Below are positions 41,843-50,525 of a DNA stretch of 64,000 bases, one piece after another (position 1 is the first letter of the stretch; the number at the start of each line of letters is the position of its first letter). The DNA comes from Paenibacillus oryzae. Its GTDB lineage: Bacteria > Bacillota > Bacilli > Paenibacillales > Paenibacillaceae. The stretch is taken from positions 1-64,000 of the forward strand of contig NZ_LYPA01000064.1 of assembly GCF_001675045.1 (NCBI RefSeq), given 5' to 3'. The position numbers and the translations under genes were made by a program. The notes under the pieces were generated by a model. The model saw only the letters and a program-made list of their open reading frames with translations. It did no database searches and had not been told where the DNA came from.

Positions 41843-43117
41843 ATGAATACAACGACTACACTAGCGTCATCCCTGCAAAAATATATGGAGCAATACCGGG
41901 AAAAATGGCCGTTTAGCGGAACCGTGCTAATTGCCCGTCAAGGAGAAATCATCCATTTGGGAGCATACGGCTCCGCCTCGCTGGAGCACCGCGTCCCCCA
42001 TCGGCGCAATACCCGCTTCGGCATCTGGTCCATTAGCAAATCCTTTGCCGCCATGGCGATTATGCTGCTGGCCGGACAAAACAAGCTTCAGCTGGATGGC
42101 CTTGCATCACAATACATACCTGAAATGAAGGCATTTGGCGACATTACGATCAGACAATTGCTGAACCATCGTTCCGGCTTGCCCAACATGACATCCTTGC
42201 CGGAATACAACGGCAACTATAATAAATGGCCGATGGGCAAAGAAGAATTTTTCGAGCTGCTAACGAAACATCTTCCCCATGGCGTTCCGGGGGAAAGGTT
42301 CAGCTATAATAATTCCGGCTATTACCTGCTGGGACTTATCGTGGAGGCAGTCAGCGGCTTAAGCTACAGCCAATTTCTGCAAACGTTTATTTTGGGCCCG
42401 CTTGAAATGAAAAATACAGGACTTTTGACAGGCCAAGCCGTCATTCAAGATTTGGCTTCCGCCTATCACTCTTCGGGCAATACACCAATCCCTGCCGAAT
42501 ATGTTGATACAAGCTCCGTTGGCGCCGCCGGCGGCATGTATTCAACCGTGGAAGACCTGCTGAAATGGGATCAGTCCTTCTATGAAAGCAGCTTGCTGCC
42601 GAAAAGCCAAAATGAAGATATGCTTCGCGATGAGTCAGCGCCTTATGGCTTAGGCTGGTTTCTTGACCGTCGAAACGGACACAGAAGAATGTACCATGGC
42701 GGGGCCTATCACGGCTTCCGGACCGAGCTGCATCGATACCCCGAAGAGAAGCTGACGGTTATTGTTTTGAGCAATTACAACTTTATTCCCGTTACTGCAA
42801 TAGCCGACAGTCTCGCCGATATTGCCTTGGGCCATGCTGCGGTGATCCCGCAATTCCCGCCAGCCTGCAGCCTGCCATCCGGACACTTCCAGCAGCTTGC
42901 GGGTACCTATGAGGGATACGGATGCCGGGCGGTTGTTGGCGAAAACGAAAATGGATATTACTTTATTTGGAATAATAAAGAGCTGAATCCGATCTATCCG
43001 GTTAGCGATACAGAATTCCATCACTGTCATTTCCTATGGACCTACCATTTCAAGCAAGCCGATGATGGCAAGTGGAGCTTTCTTGGCATGTCAAAAATCG
43101 AAGGTGAACATCCATGA
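41843..43117 (+). CDS. Beta-lactamase family serine hydrolase (class C / DD-peptidase fold)
   Basis: This is a 424-residue protein of the serine beta-lactamase-like family. The nucleophile motif SISKSFAAMA (SxxK, about residue 64), then YNNSGYYLLG (YxN, about 153) and MYHGGAYHGFRTEL (the HGG-like third motif) are all present. LLNHRSGLPNM and SVGAAGGMYSTVEDLLKW are also typical of the family. There is no signal peptide, so it probably acts in the cytoplasm on an ester or peptide substrate, not on beta-lactams. A C-terminal domain of about 90 residues follows the catalytic part. Its stop overlaps the nos start by four bases (ATGA). Confidence 0.88.
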   Translation: MNTTTTLASSLQKYMEQYREKWPFSGTVLIARQGEIIHLGAYGSASLEHRVPHRRNTRFGIWSISKSFAAMAIMLLAGQNKLQLDGLASQYIPEMKAFGDITIRQLLNHRSGLPNMTSLPEYNGNYNKWPMGKEEFFELLTKHLPHGVPGERFSYNNSGYYLLGLIVEAVSGLSYSQFLQTFILGPLEMKNTGLLTGQAVIQDLASAYHSSGNTPIPAEYVDTSSVGAAGGMYSTVEDLLKWDQSFYESSLLPKSQNEDMLRDESAPYGLGWFLDRRNGHRRMYHGGAYHGFRTELHRYPEEKLTVIVLSNYNFIPVTAIADSLADIALGHAAVIPQFPPACSLPSGHFQQLAGTYEGYGCRAVVGENENGYYFIWNNKELNPIYPVSDTEFHHCHFLWTYHFKQADDGKWSFLGMSKIEGEHP

Positions 43118-44199
43118 GCCAAACAACAGAAAATGCCTCTTTATTAGCCGAAGCTGAACAATTTATTAGAAGATGCTACCAGGAGCTGGAGAAAAGCGCT
43201 GTTGAAACGGAGCAACGAATCCAGACCGTTCAAGCTGAAATTAAAAATAGCGGTACTTACTATCACACCACAGAAGAATTAGAGCATGGCGCTCGAATGG
43301 CATGGCGCAATAGCAACCGCTGCATCGGCCGGTTATTTTGGGAAAGCTTGAGCGTGACCGACGCCCGTCATGTCCAAACGGCAGAGGCGATGGCTGAAGC
43401 GCTGCTGGAGCATATTTCTGCGGCAACAAACGGCGGGACCATACGGCCGTTCATTACTGTATTTCCCGCTGCAGACCAAGACGGATGCGGCCCGCGAATC
43501 TGGAATCACCAGCTTATCCGTTATGCGGGTTATGAACGAAACGGAGCCATTGTGGGCGACCCCGCTTCACTCGAATTTACCAAGACTTGTATGGATATGG
43601 GCTGGCAGGGCGAAGGAACCCCTTTTGATATTCTTCCGCTTGTTATCAACGCAACAGGAGATAAACCGAAATTATTCCCTCTGCCGCAAGGTATTGTCAA
43701 AGAGGTGCCCATTGAGCATCCCCAATATCCCTCGATTGCGGAATTAGGCTTGAAATGGTACGCGGTGCCTATCGTAGCTGATATGCGCCTTGAAATCGGA
43801 GGCATTTCCTATCCTGCAGCCCCTTTTAACGGCTGGTATATGGGCACCGAGATTGGCGCGCGCAATTTGACTGACGAGGCGCGTTATAATTTACTCCCCG
43901 CAATCGCCGAGAAGCTAGGACTGCAGACGGACCGGAGTTTTACCCTTTGGAAGGACAAGGCGCTTGTCGAGCTCAACATCGCTGTTTTGCATTCCTTCCG
44001 AAAACATGGGGTTTCCATCGTCGACCATCATACTGCCGCACAGCAATTTGCCCGTTTTCAAAAAAACGAAGCTGATCGGGGAAGGGAAGCAACAGGACGT
44101 TGGTCCTGGCTCATTCCGCCGATGTCGCCTGCCGCCACCTCTATTTTTCATACCGGTTTTAACGATACGGAGCTGACCCCGAATTTTTTTAAATCCTGA
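43114..44199 (+). CDS. nos: Bacterial nitric oxide synthase oxygenase
   Basis: This is a 361-residue heme oxygenase that converts L-arginine to citrulline and nitric oxide, using reductases supplied by the cell. WRNSNRCIGR supplies the proximal heme ligand Cys70. GWYMGTEIGARNL contains the arginine-binding Glu246. PFNGWYMGTEI and the pterin-side segment GRWSWLIPPMSP near the C-terminus are as in B. subtilis Nos. No reductase domain is attached, as usual for bacterial enzymes. Translation is coupled to the upstream serine hydrolase. In Firmicutes NO protects against oxidative stress and acts in signalling. Confidence 0.97.
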   Translation: MSQTTENASLLAEAEQFIRRCYQELEKSAVETEQRIQTVQAEIKNSGTYYHTTEELEHGARMAWRNSNRCIGRLFWESLSVTDARHVQTAEAMAEALLEHISAATNGGTIRPFITVFPAADQDGCGPRIWNHQLIRYAGYERNGAIVGDPASLEFTKTCMDMGWQGEGTPFDILPLVINATGDKPKLFPLPQGIVKEVPIEHPQYPSIAELGLKWYAVPIVADMRLEIGGISYPAAPFNGWYMGTEIGARNLTDEARYNLLPAIAEKLGLQTDRSFTLWKDKALVELNIAVLHSFRKHGVSIVDHHTAAQQFARFQKNEADRGREATGRWSWLIPPMSPAATSIFHTGFNDTELTPNFFKS

Positions 44200-44231
44200 T
44201 TTACAATTATAGGGACATGATGTAATATTCT

Positions 44232-44258
44232 ATATAAAGAACATTTTGTTCTTTATAT
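44232..44258. promoter_or_regulatory. Perfect operator-like palindrome before the small secreted protein gene
   Basis: ATATAAAGAACA (44232-44243) and TGTTCTTTATAT (44247-44258) are perfect 12-bp arms around TTT, about 25 bases before the start codon. It lacks the GC stem and T-run of a terminator. A possible promoter (TTACAA-16-TAATAT) lies just upstream, so a repressor bound here would block it. Confidence 0.55.
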
Positions 44259-44282
44259 TAGTGGAAATGTGAGGGGTTTCCC

Positions 44283-44591
44283 ATGTCCATGCTCAAAAGA
44301 GTCATGTGTTTGACATTGCTAATGGCTTTGCTGGCATTTCCTGCTTCCGCTTTTGCATCCGGTTTTTCAGTGGAGGACAAAAACAAAAGCTTTATTTCCA
44401 CCATTGTGTCATTTTTTGGCGGAAGTACAAGCAGCAGCCAATTCAGCTTTGACATCTATGTGCATACAAACAGCTACCCCCCGCCAAAACCAAGCATTTG
44501 GAACTGGTTTAACAAAAAGAACTGGTGGGATTTCTGGTGGGACTGCAAGGACGACTCGTACAAAATCTGGGAATATTATTATTGTTATTAG
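44283..44591 (+). CDS. Small secreted protein with Trp/Tyr-rich C-terminus
   Basis: This is a 102-residue protein I do not recognise. A clear signal peptide (MCLTLLMALLAFPASAFA, cleavage near residue 27) is followed by a Ser/Phe-rich part and a C-terminal third extraordinarily rich in aromatic residues (IWNWFNKKNWWDFWWDCKDD, then YKIWEYYYCY). Two cysteines in that part could form a disulfide. GTGAGGGG precedes the ATG. A perfect palindrome sits over the promoter region and a terminator follows, so it is a self-contained regulated gene. A secreted peptide with membrane or carbohydrate affinity is possible but unproven. Confidence 0.65.
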   Translation: MSMLKRVMCLTLLMALLAFPASAFASGFSVEDKNKSFISTIVSFFGGSTSSSQFSFDIYVHTNSYPPPKPSIWNWFNKKNWWDFWWDCKDDSYKIWEYYYCY

Positions 44592-44611
44592 GGCAGTGCG
44601 CTAATACAACA

Positions 44612-44683
44612 AAAAGCCGCTTACACGCCGATGAGCTTCGACCTCTTGCAGGTCGCATTTCACCTTGGCGCAAAGCGGCTTTT
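44612..44683. terminator. Bidirectional terminator between the small secreted protein and the EPS operon
   Basis: AAAAGCCGCTT (44612-44622) pairs with AAGCGGCTTTT (44673-44683), enclosing a second stem CGACCT/AGGTCG (44639-44655). A- and T-runs lie on both sides, between convergent genes. Confidence 0.8.
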
Positions 44684-44698
44684 CTGTTATTTTACCCC

Positions 44699-45550
44699 CT
44701 ACACATCGTACTCCAGCTCTTTTCTGGCTTTGACAATAAATTCAAGCGGAGTTGTGAGGGATTCCTGCTCATATTGAACGGCCCCGATTTTCAGGCTCAA
44801 TTCAACCTTGTATCTGGCGGAAAATTCGGCCGTATTCATCTCTTTAACCTTTTGTCGCAGCCTGTCAATAACAATATTGGCGCCTGGACGGTCGGTGAAC
44901 AGCAGCATTCCCCATGTCGGGTTTTCGCTGTTTAACATATAGAGCGCATCATTCGTACGAATACTCGTCTGCCCTACTTTGGACAACTCCAAAATAGCAT
45001 CGTTCATTTCATCCTCACTGATCATTCTCCGCAGCTCGTCCCAATACTTCACGTTGATGACCAGCAGAGTAAGCGGGATTTGGTAGCGGGTCGATAACGC
45101 CATAAAGATGGACGCATCGTTCTGAAAGGAACGGCTATTCCGCAAATTCGTTTTTTCGTCCATCGTTGCGTGACGGTCATTGGTTTTTCTAAGCTGCTCG
45201 TTTTCGCTCTGCAGGCGTCTGCTTGCATACGAAAACATCCAGGTAACGACAGTAAACAGCGGAGTCATGAGCAGCCAGAAGTAATTGGCGCTGTTGATCG
45301 TGCCTCCCACAACCAGACTTTCGTACAGCGTGTACGTACCGAAGCCGAAAATAAACAGGAGATTCAAAATCAGCCCGGCTGTCACATTCGTGAAGTACGT
45401 AATAACCGCGATCAGAAATGCAACATTGAGGAAAATAATATTTTGCAAGTATTGATTGGGATCGCCGGCTGTAAACACAATGGATATAAAGCTAAGCACG
45501 ATAAGCAGCAGAAACCCGCTGTCCGAAATAATACTGCTTTGATTACGCAT
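44699..45550 (-). CDS. ydaK: Membrane protein with degenerate GGDEF domain, probable c-di-GMP receptor (YdaK-like)
   Basis: This is a 283-residue protein. Four or five membrane segments fill residues 10-115, then comes a GGDEF-fold domain starting at the usual linker (DEKTNLRNSRSF). The catalytic GGDEF is replaced by NSENP, so cyclase activity is very unlikely. The inhibitory-site motif RTND (Arg197-Asp200) stands exactly five residues before it, as in active enzymes, so c-di-GMP binding is likely. This combination matches B. subtilis YdaK, the receptor that switches on the ydaJKLMN exopolysaccharide system. Here it is the last gene, overlapping the ydaN-like gene by eight bases; in Bacillus it is second. 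Confidence 0.88.
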   Translation of the reverse strand: MRNQSSIISDSGFLLLIVLSFISIVFTAGDPNQYLQNIIFLNVAFLIAVITYFTNVTAGLILNLLFIFGFGTYTLYESLVVGGTINSANYFWLLMTPLFTVVTWMFSYASRRLQSENEQLRKTNDRHATMDEKTNLRNSRSFQNDASIFMALSTRYQIPLTLLVINVKYWDELRRMISEDEMNDAILELSKVGQTSIRTNDALYMLNSENPTWGMLLFTDRPGANIVIDRLRQKVKEMNTAEFSARYKVELSLKIGAVQYEQESLTTPLEFIVKARKELEYDV

Positions 45551-47639
45551 TGTTGCGATCCCCCCGTTTTCTATATTTGCGGAACAGGAGAATGAGGGAA
45601 ACGAGAACTAACATAAGCACAAGCCCTGCGGCTATAGTAAAATAAAGCACGTCCGTTCTCTCTGTAATGCTGCTGATTGCCGACGGCTGATCCTGAACGG
45701 CATCCTGCTTAAAGCGGAAGGCATTGATATTGCCGTCGCGGTCTATCGTCGCTCCATCCCCGGATATTCGCCAAGTCATCTGCGAACTGGCAATCAGTTT
45801 GGAGGCTAGCTGATAATATTGCGGATCGGCAGCTGTCACCGCTAACAAGCCATGGCCTGCTTCAAACGGAGAATTTAGCAGCTGCAAGCTGCCCAACCGG
45901 GTTCCATAATTGGTTTCGATACTCATCTTTTCATTGGACAACAGCCCGTTCCCGGCTGAGTCAAATTTAAAATATAAATGATCATTAATGCTCCGGATCA
46001 CTTTATTGTTCTGGTAGCTTCCAATTGCAATAACATTATGGATTTTTAATGTTTCCTCTACAACCTCGTCATTATAAAAAACGACATTGCCCGTATTGCC
46101 CTCTGCATATTGCCCAAGCAAATTAAACAGATTGGAGACGCTGAGATAGGTATTGGAATCACTTTCCTTTGGAAGTACTACCGCTACCTCATTAAATACG
46201 CCGTCTCTCAGAAACGGATAAGGATAATTATTAAATAACAAATCCGTTCTGTCCTTTGTCTTTAATTGAAGCATGGAATCCTTTGTAACAAAGGCCCACG
46301 GCATATTGCTCTGATCTTGAAGACAGGCAGCATTTGCTATTTCAAGATCAAAAGCAACCACTACGGAGAAATTCCCCGAAATGTTCATGTTTTTCGGAAT
46401 CGTTAACGTTAAGGAATCGCCATCGGCCAGTTCATTGCTAAGCTTCTTGCTTCCGATAGGTGTATTGTTTATAAGCACCGTCACCATGGAGCTGTCAAAA
46501 TCCAGGTTTTTGGCATACCTAAAATCAAGATTGATTTTACTGGCATCTGCGATGGAACGATTGGCCGGCAGCGCAACGAAATAAGCCCTTTCCTGGTGAC
46601 GCGGACCAGATACTTTATCTCCCGTTTCGCTCAAAACGATATTTTGACCAATTGTTACAGACGGAGTAGCCACATCGGTATTGGCATCCACAATTTTGCT
46701 GCTGGTATCCAACTGGCTCACTAGCTGACCATTGGCTAGCAAACGCCCCGCCTTCACAAGCTGTTCATCATCACTGGATGTGACAATCAATACCCATTGA
46801 TTATCCGATTCAACCAATTGAATCAATGCCTTGCCCTGAAGCTCAGGGTTGCCAATAAGGGCTTGAAGCTTCACGGGAAGGTGATCATACAGCGCAACCG
46901 CTGTTACGAACCTTTTGCTTTCAAAATATTCATTGTCAAAAGATATGATGGGAATCTGCTTGTCCTGTTGGCTGTTGGATTTGGCAAAACCGGACAAGGC
47001 ATAAACTGCGGCTTCCATTTCGGAAGGCGATGCTCCCTCAGGAATCGTAATTGCGTTCAAGCTTTTGTTCATGCTGTCAATACTCGAAAAGCGTTCAGCA
47101 AAATCTCGAATTGTACCCTTAAGCGAATCTTCTAAATAACGAAAATTGATGCTGGAGCTGCTGTATAGCTGCAACCAATTATCCCTATCGTCTTCAGGCG
47201 CGCAGAGAATATCATCAATAACCGTCATGACATTGCCGATCATTGCAATGGAGTTAGTACCCGCTACTAACAGCTCGGAAGGAATCGAAACCGTTAAACG
47301 CTGTTTACCCTCCATCTCCAGATTTGGCCTAAAGGAATACAAGGATACGCCATTAACCTCCAGCGTTATACTGGAGCGATCCTCAAGAGCAAGCTGTGAC
47401 ACCTGATAATCCAGATTCAGCGTAGCTTCTTTGACCTGCCAATGACTTGGTAATTGAAAATATTCCTGCCTTGATGTGTATGCTCCTGATAACGAGGTAT
47501 CCGAGGACACAATGGATAGCTCATACCGCTCCATTCCCGCTTCCCCTGCTGCGCTAGCAATCATAAAGCTAAACTGCGTCAACTGTCCCACTAACAACGC
47601 CAAGCAGATAAGCCCGATTCTGCTCCAAATATTTTTCAT
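45543..47639 (-). CDS. ydaN: BcsB-like exopolysaccharide synthesis protein (YdaN-like)
   Basis: This is a 698-residue exported membrane-anchored protein of the BcsB type, the partner of a cellulose-synthase-like glycosyltransferase. A signal sequence is followed by repeated carbohydrate-binding beta-domains, two copies of the pattern with L.LDY/LDFRY, LEVNGV/VLINNTPIGS and LTVSIP/LTLTIP. One membrane helix (LYFTIAAGLVLMLVLVSLIL) ends the protein. The frame extends into the upstream gene; I take the second ATG of an ATGATG pair at 47639, seven bases after GGAGGG. It follows the glycosyltransferase by 16 bases. It probably guides the polymer at the outer membrane face. Confidence 0.85.
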   Translation of the reverse strand: MKNIWSRIGLICLALLVGQLTQFSFMIASAAGEAGMERYELSIVSSDTSLSGAYTSRQEYFQLPSHWQVKEATLNLDYQVSQLALEDRSSITLEVNGVSLYSFRPNLEMEGKQRLTVSIPSELLVAGTNSIAMIGNVMTVIDDILCAPEDDRDNWLQLYSSSSINFRYLEDSLKGTIRDFAERFSSIDSMNKSLNAITIPEGASPSEMEAAVYALSGFAKSNSQQDKQIPIISFDNEYFESKRFVTAVALYDHLPVKLQALIGNPELQGKALIQLVESDNQWVLIVTSSDDEQLVKAGRLLANGQLVSQLDTSSKIVDANTDVATPSVTIGQNIVLSETGDKVSGPRHQERAYFVALPANRSIADASKINLDFRYAKNLDFDSSMVTVLINNTPIGSKKLSNELADGDSLTLTIPKNMNISGNFSVVVAFDLEIANAACLQDQSNMPWAFVTKDSMLQLKTKDRTDLLFNNYPYPFLRDGVFNEVAVVLPKESDSNTYLSVSNLFNLLGQYAEGNTGNVVFYNDEVVEETLKIHNVIAIGSYQNNKVIRSINDHLYFKFDSAGNGLLSNEKMSIETNYGTRLGSLQLLNSPFEAGHGLLAVTAADPQYYQLASKLIASSQMTWRISGDGATIDRDGNINAFRFKQDAVQDQPSAISSITERTDVLYFTIAAGLVLMLVLVSLILLFRKYRKRGDRNNA

Positions 47640-47655
47640 CATGCGACCCTCCGCT

Positions 47656-48906
47656 TTAATAACGTTCGGTTTTGTACCATTTAACTTCTCTTTTGAACAA
47701 TAAATCTTTGATATAGTTATACAGGCCATAAGCGGCTACAACCACCCACATCTGGCAGTAGGACACATACATCAACATGATGATCCAAACATTGGATAGC
47801 CTGAGCTCTCCCTTCTCTGTCGTTAACGTAATAAAGGTTCCTGCAACAAACAAGATGATGGCTAACAGCCACAGGAAGGAGCTGAAGCTTGCAATAGTTG
47901 TATGGACAAAACCTAAAGCATTCAGAATAAGCAACAAATCCGATATGATCAATGATGTCACAAGAAGGAAATAAATGGATAGATAATAAATAATATCAAA
48001 ACGAACCTTAGCCGCTTTTTTGTCAAACAACATAGGAATATTTTTGACGATGACATATATATTGCCCTTCGCCCACCGCGTTCTTTGCTTAAACCAAACC
48101 TTGACCGTTTGCGGCTCCTGCTCCCACGTCACCGACTTGGGTTGAAATTTAATGCGATAACCCATTGTATAAATGCGAAAGCTGATCTCTGTATCCTCAG
48201 CAATTGCTTTAACATCCCAGCCGCCGATGTCCTCAATAATATGACGGCGCATAATAAAGTTCGTACCGGGAATGGTGCAAAGCTTGAAAAGCTTCCACCT
48301 CCCTGCCTGAGCCATCCATTGAAAGGACAAGGTTTCAACGTTAATAAACCGGGTTAGCAGATTTGTATCGCGGTTGCGTGTTCTGAACTTGCCAATAACG
48401 GCGCCTAATGTAGGGTCATTTGTAATTTCACCCACAAGATAACGAAGCGCTGTACGCTCTGGCGTATTGTCGGCATCATATATGGCAATCAGCTCGCCTT
48501 TGCTGCGCTGGAAACCGATGTTAAGCGCATTGGATTTCCCTTTGCCCCCAGTCACTGCATCCGTGCTGATTATAATGAGGTTGCGATTCTTATGCCGTTG
48601 CTGTACACCAGCCAGAAGCTCTGCGCTATTATCTGACGAATTATCATTAATGACGATAATTTCATATCGGTCATGAGGATAATCCAGCTCCAGCAGTGAC
48701 TCCACCGTTTTGGTAATTACTTTTCCCTCATTATGCGCTGGCACCATAATCGAAACAAATGGAACCTCACCCTTAATCTCAGGCACTTGCTCATTTTCGC
48801 TTTGAATATAAAATAAATACCCTGCGATAATAAGCACAACATTAACCAGCAGAAGGGACCAGATGCTAATAACGGCTATTAACATCAAAATATCGGCAAT
48901 CGTCAT
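47656..48906 (-). CDS. ydaM: Processive glycosyltransferase family 2 (YdaM-like)
   Basis: This is a 416-residue inverting polysaccharide synthase. One N-terminal membrane helix precedes the GT2 domain with VSIMVPAHNEGKVI, VINDNSSDNS, YDADNTPE (DxD), the acceptor-site IAEDTEISFR and QRTRWAKGN (QxxRW). Several membrane segments follow from about residue 290 that would form the translocation channel. It has the D,D,D,QxxRW set of cellulose and chitin synthases. There is no PilZ domain, so c-di-GMP control should act through the YdaK-like protein. The polymer is unknown. Confidence 0.93.
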   Translation of the reverse strand: MTIADILMLIAVISIWSLLLVNVVLIIAGYLFYIQSENEQVPEIKGEVPFVSIMVPAHNEGKVITKTVESLLELDYPHDRYEIIVINDNSSDNSAELLAGVQQRHKNRNLIIISTDAVTGGKGKSNALNIGFQRSKGELIAIYDADNTPERTALRYLVGEITNDPTLGAVIGKFRTRNRDTNLLTRFINVETLSFQWMAQAGRWKLFKLCTIPGTNFIMRRHIIEDIGGWDVKAIAEDTEISFRIYTMGYRIKFQPKSVTWEQEPQTVKVWFKQRTRWAKGNIYVIVKNIPMLFDKKAAKVRFDIIYYLSIYFLLVTSLIISDLLLILNALGFVHTTIASFSSFLWLLAIILFVAGTFITLTTEKGELRLSNVWIIMLMYVSYCQMWVVVAAYGLYNYIKDLLFKREVKWYKTERY

Positions 48907-48916
48907 AAGCTTCTCC

Positions 48917-50488
48917 TTATTTCAAGTATTTACGTTTATACAAACGGTAACCTAACACAAACAAAATACCGAACAACAACAGCGCTAGACAAATAATAAA
49001 TATGAATATCCTGTTTTGAATACTAAACAATTTAGAAAAGCTGACTTCATCCTCCTCAACGTATTGGAAATCTGAATCCACGATTCTTTCAGTGTCGTTC
49101 AAAATCTGTCCCTTACCATTAATCATCAACCCATTGCCGGAAACCATCGTAAATCGTTCTGTTATCACTTCATGTCTCGCAAGCTTATAATCTGAAAAAA
49201 CCAGCCATTGGTCATTTATAAAGCTCACCATATCTTCCAGTTCTTGCTCATTTTCCGGAAAATCAACGGTCAATGCTATATCCGTCGGTATATCTGCCCA
49301 GACCTTACGTTGCGACAGGAACGTATTCCATTCCTCTGGGCTTACACTGTAAAGCGCGGATGCAAAAGTCTGGGAAACATTACTCTGGGAGCGATGCATA
49401 ATTAATTGATTGGGAAAAAGAATTACCGAATCAAAAAAAGCCATGCCATTGTTTACGTATTCTTTATCGTAAGACCAATATAACTCTGCTCCCATGCCAA
49501 GGGGCACAACGCCATAATCACCCAAAGCATTAATAAATGATGTTAATTTGTAGCCAAGTATTTCAGTAGTATCTCTGGTTGTAGAAGATATGACTGGCGT
49601 ATTGATAACAATGCTTCCGTTGCGGGATTGTATATGCTTCAGCGCCTCCATATATCTGAACATAGCCGGATAATCGAAATTGTCCAATACGGGGCGTACA
49701 CTAGCTATAAACGGAATCCCAGCTTCATACAATTCGTCGGCTGCCTTCGCCAAAAGGTCCAGGTCGGAGAAGGGGTAAATCTCTTTAAAAAGCAAATAAA
49801 GTTGTCCGTCGCCAGTTGTCCCAAGCCACTCCTTTAAAACATAAAGCATCGCCAGCTCGCTTAGGTTTCCCTTTTCATATAAAGGCGCATATGCAGCATT
49901 ATTGTTCTTGACGGCAAACGGCATGTTTTTAGAATCTGAGTTAATAGGGCTTAACGTCCCGTAGCTTTCCACAGACTGACCAGCCTCACGATTCACATGA
50001 ATATATGCGGCATTCTGAACAGGAGCTACCTCTTCCTGCAGACCACTCATGGCTATGACAACATTTTGCTTGCTTTTGGTAAACTCGACGTCTACAGGCA
50101 GCTTCTTCTTCAAAGGGGGCGATAAAACGCCTCCAATCTGCAATAGATGCCCCTCAAACGCCGCAAGATCCCTTTCAAAGCTTTCGTTAATTGTTCTGAT
50201 TTCAGCAGAATTTTTAATTAGAATGAGCCAATTGAATTGGTCCAGCAGTCCTTTTGAATAAAAGTCCTCAGCTAAAAGGGTTACCTCCATCCCAAAGGAA
50301 GCGAGCTGTCTTTGTAACAATTCAACGTTACCTGCTTTGCTTGTGTCATTCGCCATGCTGTCATATAATAACAAAACCTTTTGTGGGGTTAGCTGCTCAT
50401 TGGAAGCATCAACTCCAGTTAAATTCAGGCTGCTTGTTAACCAATAGAGAAGACTGAGCAAGATGGCTGCAGCCGCTTTGAATTTCAT
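48917..50488 (-). CDS. ydaL: YdaL-like exported protein (DUF2334, deacetylase-like)
   Basis: This is a 523-residue protein with a signal sequence, a large external domain and one C-terminal membrane helix (FIFIICLALLLFGILFVLGYR). The external part begins VLLLYDSMAND and continues with LYLLFKEIYPFSDLDLLAKAAD and GIPFIASVRPV. This resembles the YdaL/DUF2334 group, related to polysaccharide deacetylases. The conserved metal ligands of true deacetylases are not obvious, so activity is uncertain. It lies directly before the glycosyltransferase gene (10 bases), and by context it is part of the EPS machine. Confidence 0.8.
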   Translation of the reverse strand: MKFKAAAAILLSLLYWLTSSLNLTGVDASNEQLTPQKVLLLYDSMANDTSKAGNVELLQRQLASFGMEVTLLAEDFYSKGLLDQFNWLILIKNSAEIRTINESFERDLAAFEGHLLQIGGVLSPPLKKKLPVDVEFTKSKQNVVIAMSGLQEEVAPVQNAAYIHVNREAGQSVESYGTLSPINSDSKNMPFAVKNNNAAYAPLYEKGNLSELAMLYVLKEWLGTTGDGQLYLLFKEIYPFSDLDLLAKAADELYEAGIPFIASVRPVLDNFDYPAMFRYMEALKHIQSRNGSIVINTPVISSTTRDTTEILGYKLTSFINALGDYGVVPLGMGAELYWSYDKEYVNNGMAFFDSVILFPNQLIMHRSQSNVSQTFASALYSVSPEEWNTFLSQRKVWADIPTDIALTVDFPENEQELEDMVSFINDQWLVFSDYKLARHEVITERFTMVSGNGLMINGKGQILNDTERIVDSDFQYVEEDEVSFSKLFSIQNRIFIFIICLALLLFGILFVLGYRLYKRKYLK

Positions 50489-50525
50489 GTATTTTCACCT
50501 TCTTATCCTGGCTTGCTGACATATT

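Noticed and set aside
44232-44258. LexA box
   Set aside because: GAAC and GTTC are five bases apart here, not four, and the flanking C/G is missing; it is better read as an unknown operator.
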